From NCBI RefSeq assembly GCF_029892565.1, contig NZ_JARXVH010000004.1:496001-560000 (forward strand): a DNA stretch of 64,000 bases. The letters are read 5' to 3'. Positions 1 through 7,848 of the stretch are shown here, piece by piece. Position 1 is the first letter of the stretch, and the number at the start of each line of letters is the position of its first letter. A model generated the notes under the pieces. It was not told where the DNA came from and made no database searches. It saw only the letters and a list, made by a program, of their open reading frames with translations. Position numbers and translations under genes: made by a program. Source of the DNA: Streptomyces pseudovenezuelae (GTDB lineage: Bacteria > Actinomycetota > Actinomycetes > Streptomycetales > Streptomycetaceae).

Positions 1-937
1 CTCCGCCCCGCTCGCCGAGAAGGTCCCGGCCGGTACCAGCCTGAAGATCTCCTCATATCTGAACACCCAGCAACTGCAGTTCAAGCTGGCGAAACTGCCC
101 AAGCTGCCGTTCACGGTGTCGAGTTGGCTGAACATCGGGGCCGGTCCCGATGTCATCAACGCATTCCGCGCCAAGTCCCTCGACCTGGCCAACAACGCCG
201 GTATTCCACCGATCCAGGCGCACTATCAGGGCTTCGACGCGAAAATCGTCGCGATCAATGTGACCCGGAAGCCCAACTACCTCTTCGCCACCAAACCCGG
301 CAGCGACATCCGCACGGTCGCCGACTTCAAGGGCCGCAAGCTCGCCTTCTCGCAGGGCCAGGCCCAAGGCGTCGTGCTGCTGCGGGCGTTGAAGCAGGCG
401 GGGCTCAAGTACGACGAGGTGAAGCTGGTCCCGCTGACCAGCAACCAGTTCTTCACCGCCCTGCAGTCGGGCCAGGTGGACGTCGCCCCGCTCGGCAACA
501 GCCAGGCGCCCGCCTATCTCCAGCAGTACGGGTCCAAGGGCGCCCGCACCATCGACACGGACGTCGTCGACCTGCTCAACCTGCTGTGGGCGCCGGCCTC
601 CGTGCTGGCCGACCCGGCGAAGGCGGCCGCGGTCGCCGCATACATCCCGCAGTGGGCGCAGGGCCAGGTGTGGCAGTACGAGCACCCCGACACCTGGAAC
701 GAGGAGTTCTACGTCAAGACGCAGAACCTGACCCTCCCCCAGGCCGAGGGCATCACCAAGCTCGCCAACAAGCCCCTGTTCCCGCCGAGTTGGGACGAGT
801 CGGTGAAGTGGGAGCAGGAGACCGCCGATCTGCTCGCCGAGGGCGGCTTCGTGAAGAGCTTCAAGGTCGACTCGCTCTTCGACCGCCGCTTCGAGGCCAT
901 CGCCGCGCGGGCCGTACCGGCGGAGTACCGCAAGTGA
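1..937 (+). CDS. ABC transporter substrate-binding protein, sulfonate/nitrate/taurine type (5' truncated)
   Basis: The reading frame is open from the first bases of the window, so the start codon and signal peptide lie upstream. The visible 311 residues look like the periplasmic-binding-protein-II fold of SsuA/TauA proteins: a first lobe with repeated Leu-Lys-Leu patches, a VADFKGRKLAF segment typical of the hinge, and a second lobe ending near AIAARAVPAEYRK. Such lipoproteins catch aliphatic sulfonates or taurine outside the membrane and deliver them to the permease encoded next door. The stop overlaps the permease GTG start by 3 nt, so translation is coupled. The substrate cannot be read from sequence, but the downstream monooxygenase and dioxygenase argue for organosulfur compounds. 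Confidence 0.85.
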   Translation, partial: SAPLAEKVPAGTSLKISSYLNTQQLQFKLAKLPKLPFTVSSWLNIGAGPDVINAFRAKSLDLANNAGIPPIQAHYQGFDAKIVAINVTRKPNYLFATKPGSDIRTVADFKGRKLAFSQGQAQGVVLLRALKQAGLKYDEVKLVPLTSNQFFTALQSGQVDVAPLGNSQAPAYLQQYGSKGARTIDTDVVDLLNLLWAPASVLADPAKAAAVAAYIPQWAQGQVWQYEHPDTWNEEFYVKTQNLTLPQAEGITKLANKPLFPPSWDESVKWEQETADLLAEGGFVKSFKVDSLFDRRFEAIAARAVPAEYRK

Positions 938-1785
938 GCGCCGTGAGCACCACCACCGTGAGCGCCGACGCCGTGGCCGTCGAGGACACGGTCCACCGGG
1001 TGCGCAGGCGGCGCCGGCTCTCCCCCGGCAGACGGCTGCCCGCCGCCCGGCTGATCGGGCCCGCCCTGTTCATCGGCCTGTGGGCGATCGCCTCCGCGGC
1101 CGGGCAGTTGGACCCCGGGGCGATCCCGGCGCCCTGGACGGTGGCGCGGACCGCCGGGCGGCTGTGGACCGACGGCACGCTGCCGACCGATGTGCTGACC
1201 TCGCTGGAACGGGCCGCGTACGGCTTCGCGATCGGGCTGACCGCCGGGGTGCTGTTGGCCCTCGCGTCGGGGCTCAGCCGGGTCGGGGAGGCACTGATCG
1301 ACGGGACCGTGCAGCTCAACCGGGCGATCCCGACCCTCGGTCTGATCCCGCTGTTCATCCTCTGGCTGGGCATCGGCGAGACCTTCAAGGTCGCCATCAT
1401 CGCGATCGTCGTCTACATCCCGATCTACCTGAACACGCACGCCGCGCTGTCCGGCATCGACAGCCGCTACGTCGAACTCGCCGAGGTCCAGGGCCTGTCG
1501 AGGATCCAGTTCGTCCGGCAGATCGTGATCCCCGGCGCGCTGCCCGGATTCTTCGTGGGACTCCGGCTCGGTGTCACCGGCTCCTGGCTTGGCCTGGTGG
1601 TCCTGGAGCAGATCAACGCCACCAGCGGCCTCGGCTACATGATGTTCCAGGCCACCAACTACGGCCAGTCCGACGTCATCCTCGTCGGCCTCCTCATCTA
1701 CGGGGTCTTCGGTCTGATCTCCGACAGCGCGGTCCGTCTCATCGAACGGAGGGTGCTGTCGTGGCGCCGCACACTGAGCAACTGA
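934..1785 (+). CDS. ABC transporter permease, SsuC/TauC type
   Basis: Inner-membrane permease of an SsuABC-like importer, 283 aa, with about six hydrophobic helices after a basic N-terminal tail (VRRRRRLSPGRR). The EAA loop that docks the ATPase is visible as VELAEVQGLSRIQFVRQIVIP. I chose the GTG at 934, whose last two bases form the stop of the binding-protein gene; a second GTG nine bases later is possible. The 3' end overlaps the ATPase gene by 25 nt. Order and overlaps indicate one operon with genes up to 4738. Family assignment is strong; the substrate is inferred from context. Confidence 0.9.
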   Translation: MSAVSTTTVSADAVAVEDTVHRVRRRRRLSPGRRLPAARLIGPALFIGLWAIASAAGQLDPGAIPAPWTVARTAGRLWTDGTLPTDVLTSLERAAYGFAIGLTAGVLLALASGLSRVGEALIDGTVQLNRAIPTLGLIPLFILWLGIGETFKVAIIAIVVYIPIYLNTHAALSGIDSRYVELAEVQGLSRIQFVRQIVIPGALPGFFVGLRLGVTGSWLGLVVLEQINATSGLGYMMFQATNYGQSDVILVGLLIYGVFGLISDSAVRLIERRVLSWRRTLSN

Positions 1786-2486
1786 CCCGTCCCACCGCCG
1801 TCCGACTGCGCGGCCTCACCCGGTCGTTCGAGGGGCGTACGGTCCTCGACGGCCTCGATCTCGACATCCCCGCCGGACAGTTCGTGGCCCTCCTCGGGCA
1901 CAGCGGCTCCGGCAAGTCCACGCTGCTGCGGGCCGTCGCGGGCCTCGACCACGAGGTCGCCGGGAGCGGGCGGCTCACCGCCCCGGAAAGGGTGTCGGTC
2001 GTCTTCCAGGACTCGCGGCTGCTGCCGTGGCGGCGGGTGCTGGACAACGTACTGCTGGGGACGGGCGGCGAGGAGAGGGGCCGGGCCGCTCTCGCCGAGG
2101 TCGGTCTCGCCGGCCGGGAGCGGGCCTGGCCGGGTGAACTGTCCGGTGGCGAGGCACAACGCGCCGCACTCGCCCGCTCGCTGGTCCGGGAGCCCGAACT
2201 CCTGCTGGCCGACGAGCCGTTCGGGGCGCTGGACGCCCTTACGCGGATCAAGATGCACGCACTGCTGAGGGAGTTGTGGGAACGGCATCGCCCCTCGGTC
2301 CTGCTGGTCACGCACGACGTGGACGAGGCGATCGTCCTCGCGGACCGGGTGCTGGTGCTTGATGCGGGGCGGGTCGGTCTCGACCTGGCCATCGACCGTC
2401 CCCATCCCCGCTCCTACCGCGATCCCCTGCTCAGCGAATACCGAGAGCGACTGCTCGCCGCACTCGGTGTCACGGAGGTCCACTGA
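1761..2486 (+). CDS. ABC transporter ATP-binding protein, SsuB/TauB type
   Basis: Cytoplasmic ATPase, 241 aa, that powers the importer. Motifs in order: Walker A GHSGSGKST (about residues 44-52), Q-loop VVFQDSRLLPWRRV, the ABC signature LSGGEAQRAALARSL, Walker B LLLADEPFGALDALTR and H-loop LLVTHDVDEA. The Q-loop wording is typical of the nitrate/sulfonate/taurine subfamily. The GTG start at 1761 lies inside the end of the permease gene and the TGA stop overlaps the next ATG by one base, so the three transporter genes and the monooxygenase are translationally coupled. Confidence 0.92.
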   Translation: MAPHTEQLTRPTAVRLRGLTRSFEGRTVLDGLDLDIPAGQFVALLGHSGSGKSTLLRAVAGLDHEVAGSGRLTAPERVSVVFQDSRLLPWRRVLDNVLLGTGGEERGRAALAEVGLAGRERAWPGELSGGEAQRAALARSLVREPELLLADEPFGALDALTRIKMHALLRELWERHRPSVLLVTHDVDEAIVLADRVLVLDAGRVGLDLAIDRPHPRSYRDPLLSEYRERLLAALGVTEVH

Positions 2487-3823
2487 TGACCCGTCAACTC
2501 CACCTCAACGCCTTCCTCATGAACACCGGCCACCACGAAGCCTCCTGGCGGCTCCCCGAGAGCGACCCCTACGCGCACGTCCGCCTCGACCACTACGTGC
2601 GGCTGGCCCGGACCGCCGAACGCGGGACCTTCGACTCACTCTTCCTCGCCGACGGGCCGCAGCTCTGGAACAACCTCGCGCAGCGGCCGGCCGGCGCGCT
2701 GGAACCGCTCACGCTGCTCACCGCGCTCGCGACGGCGACCGAGCACATCGGGCTGATCGCCACCGCGTCGACGTCCTACAACTCGCCCTACAACCTGGCC
2801 CGGAAGTTCGCCTCGCTGGACATCATCAGCGGTGGAAGGGCGGGGTGGAACATCGTCACCACGGCCGGGGCGGAGGCCGCTCGGAACTTCGGGCTGGATG
2901 CCGAGCCCGCGCACGCGGAACGGTACGCGCGGGCCGCCGAGTTCCTCGATGTGGCGCTCAAGCTCTGGGACAGCTGGGAGGACGACACGATCCTCGCGGA
3001 CAAGGCCGCCGGGGTGTGGGGCGACGACGCGAAGATCCATCCGCCTCGGCATCGGGGGGCGTACTTCAGCGTCGAGGGCGCGCTCAACGTGCCGCGTTCG
3101 CCCCAGGGTTACCCGCTGCTCGTGCAGGCGGGCTCGTCCGAGGACGGGAAGGCGTTCGCCGCGCGGTACGCGGAGGCGGTGTTCACCGCGCAGCAGACCG
3201 TCGAGGACGCGCGGGCGTTCTACGCCGACCTCAAGTCCCGTACCGCGGCGGCCGGTCGGGACCCCGATCACATCAAGGTGCTGCCCGGGATCGTGCCGGT
3301 GCTCGGTTCCACGGAGGCGGAGGCGCGGGCGAACGAGCGGCTGCTGGAGGACCACATCGTGTACGAGCACGGGGTGGACCGGCTGGAGCGGCTGCTGCAA
3401 CTGCCCGCCGGCTCGCTGGAGTTGGATGCCCGGTTGCCGGCCGACCTGCCCTCCGAGGACGCCGTCGAGGGCGCCAAGAGCCGCTACACCCTCGTGGTGG
3501 AACTCGCCCGGCGCGACCGCCTCACCGTGCGGGAGCTGATCGGGCGGCTCGGCGGCGGGCGCGGGCACCTCACCTTCGCGGGCACACCCGAACAGGTCGC
3601 CGACGCCATCGAGACCTGGTTCACACAGGGCGCGGCCGACGGCTTCAACATCATGCCGGCGGTGCTGCCTTCGGGCCTCGACGCCTTCGTCGACCAGGTC
3701 GTCCCGATCCTGCGCACCCGCGGGCTGCTCCGCCAGGAGTACGGCCCCCGCCGGACCCTCCGGGAGCGCTACGGCCTCCCCCGCCCCGCCAACCAGTACG
3801 TCCAGACACCCGCTCTCGTCTGA
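2486..3823 (+). CDS. LLM-class FMN-dependent monooxygenase, NtaA/SnaA/DmoA type
   Basis: A 445-aa flavin-dependent oxidoreductase of the bacterial-luciferase-like fold, the subfamily containing nitrilotriacetate monooxygenase component A and dibenzothiophene/dimethylsulfide monooxygenases. The N-terminus (LHLNAFLMNTGHHEASWR), the segment RGTFDSLFLADGPQLW and the conserved SGGRAGWNIVTT stretch (about residues 113-124) mark this group. It needs reduced FMN from a separate reductase, which is not encoded in this window. Coupled by 1 nt to the transporter ATPase, it probably oxygenates the imported organosulfur compound to release sulfite. The exact substrate is unknown; length fits the NtaA group (about 440 aa) better than SsuD (about 380 aa). 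Confidence 0.85.
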   Translation: MTRQLHLNAFLMNTGHHEASWRLPESDPYAHVRLDHYVRLARTAERGTFDSLFLADGPQLWNNLAQRPAGALEPLTLLTALATATEHIGLIATASTSYNSPYNLARKFASLDIISGGRAGWNIVTTAGAEAARNFGLDAEPAHAERYARAAEFLDVALKLWDSWEDDTILADKAAGVWGDDAKIHPPRHRGAYFSVEGALNVPRSPQGYPLLVQAGSSEDGKAFAARYAEAVFTAQQTVEDARAFYADLKSRTAAAGRDPDHIKVLPGIVPVLGSTEAEARANERLLEDHIVYEHGVDRLERLLQLPAGSLELDARLPADLPSEDAVEGAKSRYTLVVELARRDRLTVRELIGRLGGGRGHLTFAGTPEQVADAIETWFTQGAADGFNIMPAVLPSGLDAFVDQVVPILRTRGLLRQEYGPRRTLRERYGLPRPANQYVQTPALV

Positions 3824-3835
3824 AAGGCCCAGGTC

Positions 3836-4738
3836 ATGACACTCGACATCCAGAAGGTCACCGCCCACATCGGCGCCCGCGTCTCCGGCGTCGACATCTC
3901 CCAGCCGTTGGCGCAGGACACGGTCGCCGCCCTCCGCGAGGCCCTCAACGCCCACAAGGCCCTGGTCTTCGACGACGTCCACCTCGACGACGCCGGCCAG
4001 GAGGCGTTCGCCCGGCACTTCGGCGACCTCACCACCGCCCACCCGACCGTGCCGTCCGTCGCCGGTGCCCCGAACGTGCTGCCCGTCGACAGCGAGCAGG
4101 GCCGCGCCAACCACTGGCACACCGACGTCACCTTCGTCCTCAACCCGCCGCAGGCCAGCACCCTGCGCAGCATCACGCTCCCGCCGTACGGCGGCGAGAC
4201 CCTGATCACCAGCTCGGCCGCCGCCTACCGCCAACTGCCGCAGCCGCTGCGCGAGTTGGCCGACACCCTGTGGGCCGAGCACACCAACGACTACGACTAC
4301 GCGGTGCCGGTGGAGGACATCGACGAGGACAAGGCCGCCCAGCGCGCCCAGTTCACGTCCATCAAGTTCCGTACGGCCCACCCGGTGGTCCGCGTCCACC
4401 CGCTGACCGGTGAACGCGGCCTGTTCATCGGCGGGTTCGCGCAGCGGATCGTGGGCCTGTCGGTCGGCGAGTCCCGCAAGATCCTCGACCTGCTCCAGTC
4501 GTACGTCACCCGCCCGGAGAACATCCTGCGCCACCGCTGGTCCCCGAACCAGCTCGTCCTCTTCGACAACCGCATCACCCAGCACTGCGCCGTCGACAAC
4601 TACGACGGTCTCCCGCGCCGCCTGAACCGCGTGACCGTCGCCGGTGACGTGCCCGTCGGCATCGAGGGCAAGGAGAGCTACGCGATCGAGGGCGACGCCT
4701 CGCACTACACCCCCGTAGCGATCCCACTGGCCGCGTAA
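3836..4738 (+). CDS. tauD: TauD/TfdA-family alpha-ketoglutarate-dependent dioxygenase
   Basis: Non-haem Fe(II)/2-oxoglutarate dioxygenase, 300 aa. The facial triad is visible: H95-x-D97 in NHWHTDVTF and the distal H250 in DNRITQHCAVD, followed by an Arg-rich PRRLNRVTV segment that would bind 2-oxoglutarate. TauD enzymes hydroxylate taurine or alkyl sulfonates/sulfates next to sulfur, which then releases sulfite. Only 12 nt separate it from the monooxygenase stop, so it closes the sulfur-scavenging operon. A perfect terminator hairpin follows. Other TfdA-like substrates such as sulfate esters are possible. Confidence 0.88.
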   Translation: MTLDIQKVTAHIGARVSGVDISQPLAQDTVAALREALNAHKALVFDDVHLDDAGQEAFARHFGDLTTAHPTVPSVAGAPNVLPVDSEQGRANHWHTDVTFVLNPPQASTLRSITLPPYGGETLITSSAAAYRQLPQPLRELADTLWAEHTNDYDYAVPVEDIDEDKAAQRAQFTSIKFRTAHPVVRVHPLTGERGLFIGGFAQRIVGLSVGESRKILDLLQSYVTRPENILRHRWSPNQLVLFDNRITQHCAVDNYDGLPRRLNRVTVAGDVPVGIEGKESYAIEGDASHYTPVAIPLAA

Positions 4739-4790
4739 GCGGTCCGTGTAAGCAGTCCGTCACACCACGTGGCGCACACGTCCGGATAGT

Positions 4791-4824
4791 GGGCGGCCTC
4801 CCCTTCCGAGAGGGGAGGCCGCCC
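4791..4824 (+). terminator. Rho-independent-type terminator of the sulfonate operon
   Basis: Perfect 14-bp GC-rich stem (arms 4791-4804 and 4811-4824) with a 6-nt loop. A short T run follows at 4837-4841. It lies between the dioxygenase gene and the amino-acid permease start. Confidence 0.8.
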
Positions 4825-4871
4825 AGACTGTGGGCGTTTTTGCCGTCTCACTCCTTGGACGAACCGCGCCC

Positions 4872-6293
4872 ATGTCCACGCCCACGCCCACGCCCAGCAG
4901 CACCGCCCCGCGCACACCCCCCGACCGGCCCGCAGACGCACCCCTCTCGCATGGCCTGAAGCAGCGCCATCTGTCGATGATCGCCCTCGGCGGGGTGATC
5001 GGCGCGGGCCTGTTCGTGGGCTCCGGCGCCGGGATCGCCGCCGCCGGTCCGTCGATCGTCGTCGCGTACACGCTCTCCGGCCTCCTCGTGATGCTGGTGA
5101 TGCGGATGCTCGGGGAGATGTCGGCGGCGTATCCGTCGTCGGGTTCCTTCTCGGCGCACGCCGAGCGGGCGATCGGGCCCTGGGCGGGTTTCACCGCGGG
5201 CTGGTCGTACTGGGTGCTGCTCTGCACGGCCGTGGGTCTGGAGGGCATCGGCGCCGCGAAGATCGTCACGGGCTGGCTGCCGGGGACGCCGGAGTGGGCC
5301 TGGGACGCCCTGTTCATGGCGGTCTTCTGCGCCACGAACCTGGCCGCCGTGAAGAACTTCGGCGAGTTCGAGTTCTGGTTCGCGGCCCTGAAGGTGGGCG
5401 CGATCGTCCTATTCCTGGTCCTGGGCGTACTGGCCGTCGCCGGCGCACTCCCCGGCACGGACTCCCCCGGCACCTCGCACCTCACCGACTTCCTCCCGCA
5501 CGGCAGCGAGGGCCTGGTCGTCGGCGTCCTCGCCTCGCTCTTCGCGTACGGCGGTCTGGAGACGGTCACCATCGCGGCGGCCGAGTCGCAGGACCCGGTG
5601 CGGGGTGTGGCGAGCGCGGTCCGTACGGCGATGTGGCGCATCGCGCTCTTCTACATCGGCTCGATGGCGGTCATCGTCACCCTCGTCCCCTGGGACGCCA
5701 AGTCGCTCGTCGAGGACGGCCCGTACGTCGCCGCGCTTGAGCAGCTGGGCATCCCCGGTGCCGCCCAGGTCATGAACGTCGTCATGCTGGTCGCCCTGCT
5801 CTCCGCGATGAACGCCAATGTCTACGGCTCCTCGCGCATCGCCTACTCCCTGGTGGCCCGGGGCCACGGCCCGAAGTCCCTGGGCCGCGTCTCGGCCGGC
5901 GTCCCGCGGACCGCCGTACTCACCTCCTCCGCCTTCGGCTTCGGCTGCGTGGTCCTCAGCTACTGGCGCCCGGACAACGTCTTCTCCTGGCTCCTCAACA
6001 TGATCGGCGCGGTGATCCTGGTCGTCTGGACCCTGATCGCCGTCTCCCAACTCCGCCTCCGCGCCCGGCTGAACCGAGAGGCCCCCGATCAACTGGCCGT
6101 CCGCATGTGGGCGTTCCCGGTGCTGACGTGGGTCGCGATGGCCGGGATGGCGGCGATCTTCGTCCTCATGCTCCGGGAGCCCGGGACTCAGGTGCAGTTG
6201 TATGCGACCGGGGTGATGACGGTGGTGCTGGCGGGGGTGGGGTACGTCCGGCAGCGCCGCGCGCCCCGACACCCCACCCGGCACTCTTGCTGA
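4872..6293 (+). CDS. Amino acid permease, APC superfamily (AAT/GABA permease-like)
   Basis: About 473-aa integral membrane transporter with some 12 hydrophobic helices. The first helix carries the family hallmark [14 protein letters not shown] (about residues 40-53), followed by the [15 protein letters not shown] motif, as in GabP/AnsP/ProY permeases. It should import an amino acid or GABA by proton symport; the substrate is not readable. The ATG at 4872 is chosen because it starts the proline/threonine-rich cytosolic tail. An upstream GTG at 4830 overlaps the terminator tail and is unlikely. The gene appears monocistronic, with sodF and its own promoter following. Confidence 0.88.
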   Translation: MSTPTPTPSSTAPRTPPDRPADAPLSHGLKQRHLSMIALGGVIGAGLFVGSGAGIAAAGPSIVVAYTLSGLLVMLVMRMLGEMSAAYPSSGSFSAHAERAIGPWAGFTAGWSYWVLLCTAVGLEGIGAAKIVTGWLPGTPEWAWDALFMAVFCATNLAAVKNFGEFEFWFAALKVGAIVLFLVLGVLAVAGALPGTDSPGTSHLTDFLPHGSEGLVVGVLASLFAYGGLETVTIAAAESQDPVRGVASAVRTAMWRIALFYIGSMAVIVTLVPWDAKSLVEDGPYVAALEQLGIPGAAQVMNVVMLVALLSAMNANVYGSSRIAYSLVARGHGPKSLGRVSAGVPRTAVLTSSAFGFGCVVLSYWRPDNVFSWLLNMIGAVILVVWTLIAVSQLRLRARLNREAPDQLAVRMWAFPVLTWVAMAGMAAIFVLMLREPGTQVQLYATGVMTVVLAGVGYVRQRRAPRHPTRHSC

Positions 6294-6303
6294 TAGCGTG
6301 TAG

Positions 6304-6320
6304 TTGCAAATCATATGCAA
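6304..6320 (+). promoter_or_regulatory. Nur box (nickel-responsive operator) upstream of sodF
   Basis: The sequence reads TTGCAA-N5-ATGCAA, matching the published Streptomyces Nur consensus tTGCaa-N5-ttGCAA at 11 of 12 fixed positions. It ends 26 nt before the sodF ATG and so overlaps the likely promoter. Ni-loaded Nur is known to repress sodF in S. coelicolor. The assignment here rests on the sequence match and position. Confidence 0.75.
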
Positions 6321-6346
6321 TAAGAGGTTCGGAGGGGAACCCACCC

Positions 6347-6988
6347 ATGCCCGTCTACACGCTTCCCGACCTGCCGTACGACTACTCCGCGCTCGCCCCC
6401 GTGATCAGCCCCGAGATCGTCGAGCTGCACCACGACAAGCACCACGCGGCCTATGTGAAGGGTGCCAACGACACGCTGGAGCAGCTCGCGGAGGCGCGGG
6501 ACAAGGAGTCGTGGGGGGCGATCAACGGGCTGGAGAAGAACCTGGCCTTCCATCTCTCCGGGCACATCCTGCACTCGATCTACTGGCACAACATGACCGG
6601 CGACGGCGGCGGGGAGCCGCTGGCGGCGGACGGTGTGGGCGAGTTGGCGGACGCGGTCGCCGAGTCCTTCGGGTCGTACGCCCACTTCAAGGCGCAGCTC
6701 TCCAAGGCGGCGGCGACCACGCAGGGTTCGGGCTGGGGTGTCCTCGCCTACGAGCCGCTCAGCGGGCGGCTGATCGTCGAGCAGGTCTACGACCACCAGG
6801 GCAACGTCGGGCAGGGCGCGACCCCGATCCTCGTCTTCGACGCCTGGGAGCACGCCTTCTATCTCCAGTACCGCAACCAGAAGGTCGACTTCATCGAGGC
6901 CATGTGGCAGGTCGTCAACTGGCAGGACGTGGCCCGGCGTTACGAGGCCGCCAGGTCCCGCGCGGACGTGCTGCTGCTCGCCCCCTGA
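6347..6988 (+). CDS. sodF: Iron superoxide dismutase SodF
   Basis: 213-aa cytoplasmic Fe/Mn-type superoxide dismutase. The four metal ligands can be placed: H28 in [10 protein letters not shown]76 in GHILHSIYW, and D165 and H169 in FDAWEHAFY. Residue H150 in VYDHQGN sits where mycobacterial-type FeSODs carry a His instead of the Gln of other SODs, which supports iron as the metal. The start has a good ribosome site (GGAGGGG). Together with the Nur box upstream this is the nickel-repressed SodF, the enzyme used when nickel is too scarce for SodN. A strong bidirectional terminator follows. Confidence 0.95.
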   Translation: MPVYTLPDLPYDYSALAPVISPEIVELHHDKHHAAYVKGANDTLEQLAEARDKESWGAINGLEKNLAFHLSGHILHSIYWHNMTGDGGGEPLAADGVGELADAVAESFGSYAHFKAQLSKAAATTQGSGWGVLAYEPLSGRLIVEQVYDHQGNVGQGATPILVFDAWEHAFYLQYRNQKVDFIEAMWQVVNWQDVARRYEAARSRADVLLLAP

Positions 6989-7051
6989 GGGCACCTTGAG
7001 CGTCCTGCCTCGTGATCGTCTTCTCAACCTTCACCCGGCAGGCGGAATGAC

Positions 7052-7088
7052 GGAAGCCCCTGGGAGGACGTGACTCCCAGGGGCTTCC
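7052..7088. terminator. Bidirectional terminator between sodF and the phosphatase gene
   Basis: Perfect 15-bp inverted repeat (7052-7066 and 7074-7088, 7-nt loop) placed between two convergent genes, so it can end transcription from both sides. Confidence 0.8.
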
Positions 7089-7115
7089 CGTGTCCGGACC
7101 GACGGTCGTGCGGAT

Positions 7116-7739
7116 CTACGGCTGGTCCGGTTCGCAGGGCACGTTGAGGGAGAGCAGTGCCGTCGATCCCGTGATGCCGACCCGGAGTTCGGTGATCGCC
7201 GCGTTGCGCAGGCGCGGGAAGACCCTGCGGTACTCCCTGGCCGGGATGGACAGCAGAGTGCACAGGACCAGGCGGAACAGGGTGTTGTGGGCGACCACCA
7301 GGACACGTTCGCCGTAGTGCGCGGCGGCGATTCGGCGCAGGGCCGCCGCTCCGCGTGTGGCGGCGGCCCGTGGGTCCTCGGCGCCGGGGAAGGGGTTGGC
7401 GGCCGGATCGACGCGGAAGGCCTCGGCCCGCGTCGGGTAGGCCGCCGCGAACTCCGCGAGCGTGCGCCCCTCCACCACCCCGAAGTCGCACTCCCGCAGG
7501 TCGGGGTCGAGGGACGGGACCAAGCCGAGGGCACGGCAGGCTGGTTCGGCCGTGGCCACGGCCCGGGACAGCGGGGAGGTCCACACCGCGTCGACCGGAC
7601 GAGTGGCGACCCACTGCCCCAACGCCTCGGCCTGTGCCCGCCCGACGGGGGTCAACGGGATGTCACTGACACCGGCGTAACGGTTCTCGTCGTGCCAGAC
7701 GGTCTGCCCGTGCCTGGCCAGCAGAAGGGTGGTGCTCAT
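7116..7739 (-). CDS. Histidine phosphatase family protein (phosphoglycerate-mutase-like)
   Basis: A 207-aa member of the histidine phosphatase superfamily. The catalytic LLLARHGQTVWHDENRY motif lies at residues 5-21, with the phosphoacceptor His in RHG. The second His comes in VVAHNTLFRLVLC, and the ESPLSRA-like element reads WTSPLSRAVATAE. Proteins of this size are often called phosphoglycerate mutase, cobC or broad-specificity phosphatase, and sequence alone does not separate these. The ATG at 7739 is chosen because the family motif starts right after it; the longer frame upstream is low-complexity. Confidence 0.85.
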   Translation of the reverse strand: MSTTLLLARHGQTVWHDENRYAGVSDIPLTPVGRAQAEALGQWVATRPVDAVWTSPLSRAVATAEPACRALGLVPSLDPDLRECDFGVVEGRTLAEFAAAYPTRAEAFRVDPAANPFPGAEDPRAAATRGAAALRRIAAAHYGERVLVVAHNTLFRLVLCTLLSIPAREYRRVFPRLRNAAITELRVGITGSTALLSLNVPCEPDQP

Positions 7740-7848
7740 GGCTTCGGAGTATCCAGGGTCGGGGCGAGTACGCGTACGCGGCGCGTGCGGAGAAATGGGG
7801 CGGGGGGGCTGCGGGCCGAGGCCGGCCACGACCGCTCGCGGCGAGGGG

